From BOG-908 sp965198825 (GTDB lineage: Bacteria > Pseudomonadota > Alphaproteobacteria > Acetobacterales > Acetobacteraceae): a stretch of 64,000 bases of DNA. The first letter of the stretch is position 1; each line of letters starts with the position of its first letter. The position numbers and the translations under genes were made by a program. Location: NCBI GenBank assembly GCA_965198825.1, contig CBDAQB010000002.1, positions 787,978 to 851,977 of the forward strand. The letters run 5' to 3'. Below are positions 52,579 to 60,725 of the stretch, one piece after another. The notes below the pieces were generated by a model that saw only the letters and a program-made list of their open reading frames with translations, searched no databases and was not told where the DNA came from.

Positions 52579-53909
52579 GGCTTAGAGGGGTCGAAGCGGC
52601 GGGCCAGGCCCTCCCAGCAGCGGGCGTAGTCGGGTTGGCGTTCGGGGAGGTTGGCAGCCCAGGCGGTGACCATTTGCGGCAGGTGGGTTTCGAACATGAA
52701 GGCCATGGTGCCTTCGAGCTTGTGCGGCTTGAGATCGGCGGCGCTCGCGGCGGCGAAGGCGTCGGTGTCCGGGCCGTGCGGCAGCATGCTGTTGTGGAGC
52801 GAGAAGCCGCCTGGGGTGAAGCCCTGCGGCTTGGCGTCGTAGGCGCCGTAGAGCAGGCCCATGAACTCGCTCATGATGTTCAGGTGATACCAGGGCGGCC
52901 TGAAGGTGTTCTCGGCGACCGCCCAGCGGTCCGGGAAGATGACGAAATCCACGTTCGCCGTGCCTGGGGTGCCGGTGGGGGCGGTGAGGGTGGTGAAAAT
53001 CGACGGGTCGGCGTGGTCGAACAGGAGCGGGCCGACGGGGGAGAAGCGGCGCAGGTCGTAGGTATAGGGGGCGTAGTTGCCGTGCCAGGCGACGACGTCG
53101 AGCGGCGAGTGCGAGAGGTCGGTGACCCAGAGGTTGCCGCCCCATTTGACGGTGAGGGTGCAGGGGGCTGCGCGGTCTTCGTAGGCGGCGACAGGGGTGA
53201 GAAAGTCGCGTGGGTTTGCCAGGCAGTTGGCGCCGATGGGGCCGCGCTCTGGGAGGGTGAAGGGGCTGCCGTAGTTCTCGCAGACATAGCCGCGTGAGGG
53301 GCCCGAGAGCAGGTCGGCTGCGAATTTCACGCCCCTGGGGATGACGGCGATCTGGCCAGGCCCTGCTTCGATGATGCCGAACTCGGTGCGCAGGCGAAGG
53401 CCGCCTTGCTGGGGCAGGATAAGAAGTTCGCCGTCCGCGTTGGTGAAGTAATCGTCCGCCATGTCGCGGGTGGCGAGATAGAGGTGCGCGGCCATGCCGC
53501 TCTGCGAGGCGGCGTCGCCTGCCGTGGTGGCGGTGTGCATGCCTTCGATGAAGTTCATCGAAGCCGCGGGGATCGGGACAGGGCTCCAGCGCAGCGGTGC
53601 GATGGGGAGGTCGGATTCCGGGCAAGGGGCGGTGCGCCAGAGCCGGTTATCGGTGCGGCGGAACTGGCCCATGTGCTTCACGCTCGGCTGGATGCGGTAG
53701 AGCCAGCTTCGTTCGTTCGAGGCGCGTGGGGCGGTGAAAGGGGAGCCGCTGAGCTGTTCGGCATAGAGGCCATAGGCGCAGCGTTGTGGCGAGTTGCGGC
53801 CTTGCGGCAGCGCGCCGGGGAGGGCCTCGGTCTCGAAGCTGTTGCCGAACCCGGTTTGATAGAGCGCCCTGGTGCGTGTGGTGGCTGGGGGCGTGTAAGG
53901 CGCGTTCAT
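52575..53909 (-). CDS. hmgA: Homogentisate 1,2-dioxygenase
   Basis: The 444-residue iron dioxygenase opens the homogentisate ring to maleylacetoacetate. It has YQTGFGNSFETEALPGALP near the start, PRGVKFAADLLSGPSRGYVCENYG and the iron-binding region with HLNIMSEFMGLLYGAYDAKPQGF and LHNSMLPHGPD. It is first in the hmgA-fahA-hppD operon. No maleylacetoacetate isomerase gene (maiA) is in the window. Confidence 0.97.
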   Translation of the reverse strand: MNAPYTPPATTRTRALYQTGFGNSFETEALPGALPQGRNSPQRCAYGLYAEQLSGSPFTAPRASNERSWLYRIQPSVKHMGQFRRTDNRLWRTAPCPESDLPIAPLRWSPVPIPAASMNFIEGMHTATTAGDAASQSGMAAHLYLATRDMADDYFTNADGELLILPQQGGLRLRTEFGIIEAGPGQIAVIPRGVKFAADLLSGPSRGYVCENYGSPFTLPERGPIGANCLANPRDFLTPVAAYEDRAAPCTLTVKWGGNLWVTDLSHSPLDVVAWHGNYAPYTYDLRRFSPVGPLLFDHADPSIFTTLTAPTGTPGTANVDFVIFPDRWAVAENTFRPPWYHLNIMSEFMGLLYGAYDAKPQGFTPGGFSLHNSMLPHGPDTDAFAAASAADLKPHKLEGTMAFMFETHLPQMVTAWAANLPERQPDYARCWEGLARRFDPSKP

Positions 53910-54064
53910 GCCGGCTCTCCTGGCTAGCTTTGCCCCAAATATAGGCGGTTAGCGCCGATTAGGGAACTTCAATGCAGATTGGCTCGCCACATGGTTGTGG
54001 CGGCGCGGCTCTCAGGATCAACGGCCAAGAAGCGTCGTGTGGTCCCGAGAGGCGCCCTGCCGCA

Positions 54065-54277
54065 CTAGAACCCGCCGGCGATCACGCTGTCGAACATGAC
54101 GCCGAAGAAGGCGAAGACGCAGACGCCAAGGACTGTTTCGAGGGCGACGGTAACGGCGGCGATTGGCGAGGCACGCAGGAATGTCGAACGGGTGGCGATT
54201 GGCGGGCTCTGATCGAGCCAGGAAGCAGTGGTGGCGGGCACAGCGCGGACGCGGTCCCGGTAGGTCATGTAAGTCAC
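54065..54277 (-). CDS. Small single-helix membrane protein
   Basis: The 70-residue protein has a polar N-terminus (MTYRDRVRAVPATTASWLDQSPP) and one hydrophobic segment (AAVTVALETVLGVCVFAFFGVMF). GTG at 54277 has AGGA upstream; ATG at 54268 is an alternative. No family is recognised. The 278 bases upstream hold no gene. Confidence 0.55.
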   Translation of the reverse strand: MTYMTYRDRVRAVPATTASWLDQSPPIATRSTFLRASPIAAVTVALETVLGVCVFAFFGVMFDSVIAGGF

Positions 54278-54555
54278 GGAATTCGTCCTAGGGAAGAGTG
54301 GTTGGACGCCTACCTATGCTTTCCCATTACCTTGTCCATGCCTGCCGAAAGGGCACAGTGACTTGTGTGACAGTGCGGTTGCACTTGCTATGACGTGATC
54401 TGATAGCGCGATTTATTTAATGCGAACTTCTGAGAAGGCGCTGGCAGCTACCGGTGCTACTTTGCTCAAAGCCGCGCAATAAAGTTGCGTTTGGCATGAC
54501 TGGACCCTTAGGCAAGCTTCTGCTGCATGGCTGCCCTCCTTCTTCTCAGAAGCGG

Positions 54556-55017
54556 TTAAACGGGCACTCTGAGGGCAGCCTGGACCGCGGTGTCGAGGGC
54601 GCTGAGGAAGCGGGAGCGGTCGGCTTTGGTGAGGGGCGGTGGGCCGCCGGTCGCCATGCCGAGTTCGCGCATGTGCTGGGAGACGGCGCGGCCGGCGAGG
54701 GCGTTGCCGATGTTGTCGGCCAACCAGATCTTGCCCGTCGAGGAGAGGGCGCGGGCTTTCCGCTCGAGGCAGCGGGAGGCGAGTGGGATGTCGGAAGTGA
54801 TGCAGACGTCGCGCGGGCCTATGCGCTCGGCGATCCAGTCGTCGGCGATGTCGGCGCCTTCGCTGACGGTGATCATCTGGACGTTCGGCAGGCCGGGCGG
54901 GCGGATGGGGCGGGAGCCGTTGGAAACGACGAAAACGGGGACGTTCAGGCGGGTGGCGACGCGGTAGATTTCCTCACGGACGGGGCAGGCGTCGGCGTCG
55001 ATGTAGATCGTGGTCAT
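54556..55017 (-). CDS. YaiI/YqxD family (DUF188) protein
   Basis: The 153-residue protein shows the DUF188 pattern: IYIDADACPVREEIYRVA, VVSNGSRPIRPPGLPNVQMITVSEGADIADDWIAERIGPRDVCITSDIPLA, LADNIGNALAGRAVSQHMRELG. The fold is PIN-like but the function is not established. It overlaps the DUF5615 gene by four bases, so it lies in the same transcript as the toxin-antitoxin pair. Confidence 0.93.
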   Translation of the reverse strand: MTTIYIDADACPVREEIYRVATRLNVPVFVVSNGSRPIRPPGLPNVQMITVSEGADIADDWIAERIGPRDVCITSDIPLASRCLERKARALSSTGKIWLADNIGNALAGRAVSQHMRELGMATGGPPPLTKADRSRFLSALDTAVQAALRVPV

Positions 55018-55385
55018 GGCAGGTCATACAGCGTGAGGACGACCTCGTCGCGGTCGATATCGACTTCCAGGACATGGTTGATGGGCTCTCCCATGGCGGC
55101 AAGCTCCGCGAGTGCGGCCTGAAAGAGAATGGTCTGCTGCGCGCGGCGGACATTCGGGATGATGATGACGAGGCCGGGGTGTACGGCTTCGGATTTGTAG
55201 AGCCTGCGGAAGTCGCTGGCGTTGTTGGTGACCAGAATGAAGTCGGCGTCGGCGGCGTAGCGGAGAACGTTCCAGTCCTTCCAGCCTGCGCGACCGATGT
55301 GGGCGACATGCTGGGCTTCGTATCCAAGTTGGCCAGCGACGGTGGTCAGATCGATGCTCAGGCACTCATCGATGAGAAACTTCAC
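55014..55385 (-). CDS. DUF5615 PIN-like toxin
   Basis: The 123-residue protein is a Mut7-C/PIN-like nuclease of DUF5615. It has MKFLIDECLS with acidic residues D6 and E7, and DADFILVTNNASDFRRL with more candidate metal ligands. Such proteins pair with DUF433 antitoxins. It overlaps both the antitoxin gene before it and the DUF188 gene after it by four bases. RNase activity is inferred from the family. Confidence 0.85.
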   Translation of the reverse strand: MKFLIDECLSIDLTTVAGQLGYEAQHVAHIGRAGWKDWNVLRYAADADFILVTNNASDFRRLYKSEAVHPGLVIIIPNVRRAQQTILFQAALAELAAMGEPINHVLEVDIDRDEVVLTLYDLP

Positions 55386-56014
55386 TGCCCCTTTGCCGCG
55401 GAGAGCTTCCTCCGGGTCGTGCGAAGCGGCGGCCGATCGCGCCAGGGCTGGTTCTTGGGGCGGCCCCTGAGAGGATAGGCCGCGACATAGGACGGTGCGA
55501 GCCGGAGCATTTCCGCTGTCAGGCGCGGGTAGTCGTGCAGCAAATCTTCCGATGGCGTGGCGTTCTCCAGCGACGCCGCGATGAGCCGAACCGGCACGCG
55601 GGTGCCGCGGAAGACGGGTTCACCGCCCATGATCTCGGGGTCGGTGGTGACGAGATCACGCACCCGACGCAGGGACCGGAGAGCCGCCGCGAGTTCACGG
55701 CGCGGCTCGCGCAAGTCGATCGTGAGAAAACCATTCTCTAAGGAAATGCGGTCACGAGCCGTTTGCTCCAAAGCGCCGAAGAGCTGACGTCGCAATGCCG
55801 GGGCAAAGCGGTCGGCGAGCCGGCGCTCCAGGGTGAGCGACACGAGGGCACGAAAGCCAATCAGACGAGTCGTGCGGCCGTCGCGGCTACCCGTCACTGC
55901 CGAGATCGTCCTCTTGTCGATGGCGTTGTTCACGGCTTTGAGTGGCAGCCGTGTCAGAACTGCCGCTTCAGTGGGCGTGAAAAGTGGGGAAACCGAATGC
56001 TGTATCGCGGCCAA
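55382..56014 (-). CDS. DUF433 antitoxin with N-terminal HTH
   Basis: The 210-residue protein has an N-terminal DNA-binding region (SPLFTPTEAAVLTRLPLKAVNNAIDKRTI, MerR-like winged HTH pattern) and a DUF433 domain (TTDPEIMGGEPVFRGTRVPVRLIAASLENATPSEDLLHDYPRLTAEML). Antitoxins of this type neutralise the DUF5615 nuclease and bind their own promoter. The likely start is TTG at 56014, with GGAG seven bases upstream. That ribosome site lies inside a perfect palindrome, so autoregulation is plausible. DUF433 is usually much shorter; the fused HTH is notable. Confidence 0.85.
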   Translation of the reverse strand: MAAIQHSVSPLFTPTEAAVLTRLPLKAVNNAIDKRTISAVTGSRDGRTTRLIGFRALVSLTLERRLADRFAPALRRQLFGALEQTARDRISLENGFLTIDLREPRRELAAALRSLRRVRDLVTTDPEIMGGEPVFRGTRVPVRLIAASLENATPSEDLLHDYPRLTAEMLRLAPSYVAAYPLRGRPKNQPWRDRPPLRTTRRKLSAAKGQ

Positions 56015-56040
56015 ATATATTCTCCGAGTAGAGAATATAT
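56015..56040. promoter_or_regulatory. Operator-like palindrome at the antitoxin start
   Basis: Perfect 10-base arms ATATATTCTC and GAGAATATAT flank CGAGTA. The palindrome begins one base from the TTG start and contains the GGAG ribosome site of the antitoxin on the minus strand. A bound antitoxin, or the RNA hairpin itself, would block translation or transcription. Confidence 0.7.
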
Positions 56041-56077
56041 CGTTTGCTTTGAAGAAGCGAGCTTAACCTAGAGCTGC

Positions 56078-56947
56078 CTAGCTGCGTGGTTTGGGCAGTG
56101 AGGCGAGGTAGGCGATGAGGTCGCGGCGGTCTGGCTCGGCGTCGACGCGCATGGGCATCTGGGCGCCGGGGATGAGGGCCTGCGGGTTGGCGAGCCAGCG
56201 GTCGAGGAGTTCGGGGGTCCAGACCAGGTGGGCGCCGTGAAGGGCGGCCGAGTAGGGGTAGCCGGGGAGCGAGCCGGCTTCACGGCCGACGACAGTTCCT
56301 AGGGCTGGGCCGACTACGCCGTGGTCGAGCGCGTGGCAGGTGGAGCAGCGCTCGGCGAACAGGGCGGCGCCGGCCTTCGCGTCGGGGCCGCTTTCGCTGA
56401 AGCGGGCGAGGTCGATGGCGTCCTTGGGGCGTTTGCTCTCGAAGAAGGTGTAGGAGAGGGTGATTTCGTGCACGTCCGCCGTGTCGGCATCGTTAGCGAG
56501 GCGCGGATCGACGAAGAAGGTGACAGGCATCTGCACCGTCTGACCGGCGGCGAGCTTCTCCTCGTTGAAGCAGAAGCACTGAATTTTCTTGAAGTAGGGG
56601 CCGACCTTCTCGGGCGTCACGTTGAATGTCGCGTGGCCGACGATGTCATGGTTGCTGGTGTTGGTCGCGGTGAAGAACGCCAGGCTGTCCTCGCCGAGGT
56701 GGACGCGGACGGAGCGCTGTACCGGCTCGAAGCGCCAGGGCAGGCCGGGGGCGGTGCTGGTGTCGAAGAAGACGGTGACGATGCGTGTTGTCTGGGTCGT
56801 GCTTGCCTGGTTGACGCGCTGTGTCGTGCCGCCTGAGCCGGTGGCCTGGCAGAAGAGGCGATATAGGGTCACCGAGTAGGAGGTGATGGTGAGCATGATC
56901 GCGACGACTGCGACGAAGCCGGCGATGGTTAGGGTTTTCTTGTTCAC
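56078..56947 (-). CDS. ctaG: CtaG/Cox11 copper chaperone fused to a cytochrome c domain
   Basis: The 289-residue protein has an N-terminal membrane helix (residues 7-27) and the Cox11 domain with copper-binding Cys33 and the CFCF motif at 124-127 (KKIQCFCFNEEKLAAGQTVQMPV). A class I cytochrome c follows, with CSTCH at 201-205 and a Met ligand at 264 or 266. Cox11 inserts copper into CuB of cytochrome c oxidase. The added haem domain could reduce copper or receive electrons. GTG at 56947 is used; the frame upstream is repeat. It is divergent from trpS. Confidence 0.9.
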   Translation of the reverse strand: MNKKTLTIAGFVAVVAIMLTITSYSVTLYRLFCQATGSGGTTQRVNQASTTQTTRIVTVFFDTSTAPGLPWRFEPVQRSVRVHLGEDSLAFFTATNTSNHDIVGHATFNVTPEKVGPYFKKIQCFCFNEEKLAAGQTVQMPVTFFVDPRLANDADTADVHEITLSYTFFESKRPKDAIDLARFSESGPDAKAGAALFAERCSTCHALDHGVVGPALGTVVGREAGSLPGYPYSAALHGAHLVWTPELLDRWLANPQALIPGAQMPMRVDAEPDRRDLIAYLASLPKPRS

Positions 56948-56959
56948 CTGAGCGGACCT

Positions 56960-57097
56960 TAAGGAAGAAAGCAGTTCTTTTTTTAAAAAAAAACCAAAAA
57001 ACTTGTGCAATTATGCGCCGCGTTCGAGGCAGAGCGGAGCCCAAACGTTCAGAAGTTTTTTGCTTCTTTTTCTCAAAAAAGAAGACCTTCCTTCCGC
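56960..57097. repeat. Hairpin element, copy 14 (degenerate, both arms)
   Basis: Both arms are present with substitutions and a shortened left stem, so this is a decayed copy. It lies between the divergent ctaG and trpS genes. Confidence 0.85.
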
Positions 57098-57183
57098 TTG
57101 CCTACTTGCCGGTATTAGGTGCGCACCAGCCGGTCGGCAACCGCACTCTGGCCACCAAGCATGGCGGCTGTTAACGGGGCCAG

Positions 57184-58176
57184 ATGAATCGCGTGCTCTC
57201 CGGCATTCAGCCGTCCGGTATTCCGACGCTTGGCAACTACCTCGGTGCGATACGCAACTGGGTGGCCCTGCAGGACGAGATGGAGTGCCTGTTCTGCGTG
57301 GTGGATCTGCATGCCATCACGACGTGGCAGGAGCCGGCGAAGCTCAGGGCGGCGAGCCTGGAAATGGCGGCGACGGTGCTGGCGTGCGGGATCGATCCGG
57401 CGCGGTCGGTACTGTTCGTGCAGAGTGCGGTGTCGGCGCACGCGCGGCTGGCCTGGATCTTCAATTGCGTGTCGCGGCTGGGCTGGCTGAACCGGATGAC
57501 GCAATTCAAGGACAAGGCGGGGTCGGACCGGGAGGCGGCTTCGGCCGGGCTGTACGTATATCCGAACCTGATGGCGGCGGACATTCACGCCTATCATGCG
57601 ACGCGCGTGCCTGTGGGGGACGACCAGAGGCAGCATCTGGAACTGGCGAACGACATCGCCGAGAAGTTCAACCACGATTACGGGGTGACGTTTTTCCCGC
57701 GCGTGGAGCCGCTGATCCTGGGGCCGGCGGCGCGGGTAATGAGCCTGCGTGATGGGTCGAGGAAGATGTCCAAGTCCGATCCTTCCGACCAGAGCCGGAT
57801 CAATTTGACTGACGATGCGGCGACTATCGCGCTGAAGATAAGGCGGGCGAAGACCGATCCTGAGCCGCTGCCGAGCGAGATGGCCGGGCTGGCAGGGCGG
57901 CCGGAGGCTGCGAACCTCGTGGGGATCTATGCGGCGCTGGCGGGGATCTCACCCGCGGAGGTGCTGGGGCGGCATGGCGGGGCGGGCTTCGGACCCTTCA
58001 AGGCGGCGCTGGCGGCGCTGACGGTGGAGGCGCTGGCGCCCATTGCGGCCGAGACGACGCGGCTGCTGGGAGCGGAGGATCATTTGCGTGCGGTGCTGCG
58101 GGAGGGGGCTGCGCGCGCTGACGCGATCGCGGCGCCGATCGTGCGCGAGGCCGAGCAGATCGTCGGTTTCCTCTAG
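57184..58176 (+). CDS. trpS: Tryptophanyl-tRNA synthetase
   Basis: The 330-residue class I synthetase shows RVLSGIQPSGIPTLGNYLGA (HIGH-like), the tryptophan-binding DLHAIT and GDDQRQHLELANDIAEKFN, and the KMSKS loop (RKMSKSDPSD). Its length is typical. It charges tRNA-Trp. Hairpin copy 14 lies upstream. Confidence 0.97.
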   Translation: MNRVLSGIQPSGIPTLGNYLGAIRNWVALQDEMECLFCVVDLHAITTWQEPAKLRAASLEMAATVLACGIDPARSVLFVQSAVSAHARLAWIFNCVSRLGWLNRMTQFKDKAGSDREAASAGLYVYPNLMAADIHAYHATRVPVGDDQRQHLELANDIAEKFNHDYGVTFFPRVEPLILGPAARVMSLRDGSRKMSKSDPSDQSRINLTDDAATIALKIRRAKTDPEPLPSEMAGLAGRPEAANLVGIYAALAGISPAEVLGRHGGAGFGPFKAALAALTVEALAPIAAETTRLLGAEDHLRAVLREGAARADAIAAPIVREAEQIVGFL

Positions 58177-58321
58177 GGTCTTGTTTTTACGAGCATTCTG
58201 ACACGTTGGTTGAAACCGTTCGATCGGATGATGCCCTTGCTGGGCAAACCGAAGGGGCTCCTGGCGTTCTCTGCTGCGTACGGCGTTCTGGCGCCGGCAC
58301 CAAAGAGGAGGAGTAACCAGC

Positions 58322-58633
58322 ATGAAGATGACAGGAACGACGGCTTTGGCTGCGGCAGGCGTACTTGCGCTCTCGTTGGGAGCGGCCACGGCCGCACAGG
58401 CGCAGCAGGATCCGCAGAGCACGCCCGATTCGGGCGGCACGACGTCTGGACCGGCGGTCGGCACGAATGTCGAGCCGTCGACGGTGACGCATAAGAAAAG
58501 CGGCCATCATCACGCGAGCAAGCACCATAAAACGGACGTGACGACGTCGCCGACGGCTGACGGCGCACCAGGCACTGCGGCCAAGCAGGGTTCTGAGAGC
58601 GGAGCGACCCCGCCCGAGGGCGCGCCCAAGTAG
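58322..58633 (+). CDS. Small secreted His/Ser/Thr-rich protein
   Basis: The 103-residue protein has a signal peptide cleaved near AAQAQQ. The mature part is low complexity with Gly, Ser, Thr and a His/Lys cluster (HKKSGHHHASKHHK). The cluster could bind metal, an inference only. GAGGAGGAG precedes the ATG. No family is recognised. Confidence 0.65.
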   Translation: MKMTGTTALAAAGVLALSLGAATAAQAQQDPQSTPDSGGTTSGPAVGTNVEPSTVTHKKSGHHHASKHHKTDVTTSPTADGAPGTAAKQGSESGATPPEGAPK

Positions 58634-58656
58634 GCCGGTTCACCCGTAAGACCGGA

Positions 58657-58677
58657 GGCCAGGGCGGCGCCCTGGCC
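58657..58677 (+). terminator. Terminator-like hairpin after the small secreted gene
   Basis: GGCCAGGGC pairs perfectly with GCCCTGGCC around GGC, 24 bases after the stop. A short T-rich stretch follows further on. Confidence 0.5.
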
Positions 58678-58754
58678 TTCGGCGCCGTTGTCTTGGTAGA
58701 TTGCACCCTCGATTCGTCCGCCCAGCTCGCGGCGATGCGTCAGGGATCACGAAC

Positions 58755-59879
58755 ATGAAGCTCCGCGCCGATCGCGCAACGCTCCTCAAGGCGCTGGGAC
58801 ATATCCAGAGCGTCGCCGAAAAGCGGAATACCATTCCCATCCTGGCCAATGTTCTCATCGCGGTGCGCGAGGGGCGGCTGGCGTTTACCGCGACGGATAT
58901 GGAGATCGCCATCGTCGAGGAAGTGGCGGCGAGCACGCAACGCAACGGCGCCACGACGGCCCCTGCCGCGACCCTCTACGACATTGTCCGCAAGCTGCCC
59001 GATGGGGCTGAGGTCGAGTTGGACCATGCTGGCGGCGATGCCCAACTGGGGCTTCGGGCGGGCCGGTTCACCACCAGCCTGATGGCGCTTCCGGTGGATG
59101 ATTTTCCGAGCATGACGGCGGGTCAGTTGCCGCACCAGTTTCATCTTCCCGCGCTGACGTTGCGCGGGCTGATCGACCGGACCCGCTTTGCCATCAGCAC
59201 GGAAGAGACACGGTATTATCTCAACGGCATCTATCTGCATGCCGTGGCGATCGACGGTCACCGGGTGTTGCGCGCTGTCGCAACGGATGGACACCGCCTG
59301 GCGCGGGTGGAGGAGCCGCTGCCCGAAGGCGCGGAGACCATGCCCGGCGTGATCATTCCGCGGAAAACAGTGGCGGAGTTGCGCAAGCTGCTCGATGAGG
59401 CGACAGGAAGCGTAGAGATCGGGCTTTCGGATACGCGCATCCAGTTCAAGGTCGGGCCGATCACGCTGACGAGCAAGCTGATCGATGGGACATTCCCTGA
59501 ATATGACCGCGTCATTCCGCGCGACAACGACAAGGTGCTGCGCGTCGGCAAGGCCGATTTCGCGGCCGCTGTCGCGCGTGTGGCGGCGATCAGCAGCGAG
59601 CGGTCTCGGCCGGTGAAAATGGCGCTGGAGAAAAACTTGCTGACGCTGTCTGCAGCAAGTCCCGATCAGGGAACTGCCGTCGAGGAGTTGGATGGGGATC
59701 GGGTGTCTTATGAGTCGGTGCCGTTGGAAATCGGGTTTCAGGCTCGTTATCTGAACGACATCACCGATCAGATCGCGGACAATGTGGAGTTTCGGTTTGC
59801 CGATGGCTCTGCGCCGACGATCGTGCGCGATGCAGCGGATGAGTCTGCTCTCTACGTGCTTATGCCGATGCGCGTCTGA
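58755..59879 (+). CDS. dnaN: DNA polymerase III beta subunit (sliding clamp)
   Basis: The 374-residue clamp has three repeated domains: MKLRADRATLLKALGHIQSVAEKRNTIPILANVLI at the start, YYLNGIYLHA and DGHRLARVEE in the middle, and the ending SALYVLMPMRV. It tethers DNA polymerase III. ATG at 58755 begins the family pattern. It is not next to dnaA or recF in this window. Confidence 0.97.
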   Translation: MKLRADRATLLKALGHIQSVAEKRNTIPILANVLIAVREGRLAFTATDMEIAIVEEVAASTQRNGATTAPAATLYDIVRKLPDGAEVELDHAGGDAQLGLRAGRFTTSLMALPVDDFPSMTAGQLPHQFHLPALTLRGLIDRTRFAISTEETRYYLNGIYLHAVAIDGHRVLRAVATDGHRLARVEEPLPEGAETMPGVIIPRKTVAELRKLLDEATGSVEIGLSDTRIQFKVGPITLTSKLIDGTFPEYDRVIPRDNDKVLRVGKADFAAAVARVAAISSERSRPVKMALEKNLLTLSAASPDQGTAVEELDGDRVSYESVPLEIGFQARYLNDITDQIADNVEFRFADGSAPTIVRDAADESALYVLMPMRV

Positions 59880-60025
59880 GAAATGCTACTATGCCGGTCA
59901 TCTGACGCGGTTTTCTCGCATTGAAGACGCGCCCTGGCGCGATGCTCCGATGCTCATGGCCAAGCGGCCACTCCGCTTCGGTGCTCGGCAAAACCACGCC
60001 AGCTGACTCGGCCTAGCGCATTTCT
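59880..60025. repeat. Second repeat family, copy B1 (diverged)
   Basis: Sequence from GAAATGCTACTATGCCGG to GGCCTAGCGCATTTC matches B2 and B3 near 63.4-63.6 kb, with the same GACGCGG and AGCTGACTCGGCC blocks. The terminal inverted repeat carries substitutions. It sits just after dnaN. Confidence 0.8.
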
Positions 60026-60058
60026 GTGCGGGGCTTGGAAGTAGGCGAGTAAGGCAAG

Positions 60059-60236
60059 TGGAAGGTCTTCTTTTTTGAAAAAAAGAAGCAAAAAACTTTT
60101 GTTCCGTTATGCCGCGTTTGAGGAAACGCATAGGCTATACTGAAGGGGCGTGGAGCTGGGCTTTTCATCAAGCCCAACCTCATGTTCGCAAAAGTTTTTT
60201 GCTTCTTTTTTTCAAAAAAGAAGACCTTCCTTTCTT
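60059..60236. repeat. Hairpin element, copy 15 (both arms, long spacer)
   Basis: Both arms are C/G type. The spacer is about 97 bases, the longest seen, and contains an extra small hairpin (GGGCTT/AAGCCC). It lies between B1 and a MaoC gene. Confidence 0.93.
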
Positions 60237-60254
60237 GCTTTGACGAAGGTGCGC

Positions 60255-60725
60255 ATGACCGGAAAATGGTTTGAGGCGTGGCAGGTTGGCGACCGGGTTG
60301 AGCATCCGATCAGGCGGACGGTCACCGAGACGGACAATCTGCTTTTGTCGGCGCTGACGCATAATCCGCAGCCTTTGCATATCGATGCGGAGTACGCGTC
60401 GGCGAGCGAGTTTGGGCGCATTGTGGTGAATGGGACTTTCACCTTTGCCCTGATGGTAGGGCTTTCGGTGGGAGAGACGACTCTGGGGACGCTGGTAGCC
60501 AATCTTGGTTACGATCGTGTGTTGATGCCGCATCCGGTGTTCATTGGCGATACGTTGCGTGTGGAGACGGAGGTGAGCGAGTTGCGGGCGAGCCGGTCTC
60601 GGCCAGAGGCGGGGCTGGTGACGTTTACGCATCGCGCGGTGAACCAGAGGGACGAGGTGGTTTGCCAGTGTTTGCGTACGGCGCTGGTGCGGCGGGCGCC
60701 ATCGTCGCAGGACCAGGTGCCGTGA
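60255..60725 (+). CDS. MaoC-like dehydratase (mesaconyl-CoA-hydratase-type)
   Basis: The 156-residue hotdog enzyme has VTETDNLLLSALTHNPQPLHIDAEYA with active-site Asn/His and GRIVVNGTFTFALMVGLSV. The pattern is close to mesaconyl-CoA hydratase and (R)-hydratases. It overlaps the next CoA-ester lyase gene by four bases. Together they could hydrate an enoyl-CoA and cleave the product (methylmalyl- or citramalyl-type). ATG at 60255 has GAAGG upstream; an earlier frame runs into the repeat. Confidence 0.87.
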   Translation: MTGKWFEAWQVGDRVEHPIRRTVTETDNLLLSALTHNPQPLHIDAEYASASEFGRIVVNGTFTFALMVGLSVGETTLGTLVANLGYDRVLMPHPVFIGDTLRVETEVSELRASRSRPEAGLVTFTHRAVNQRDEVVCQCLRTALVRRAPSSQDQVP

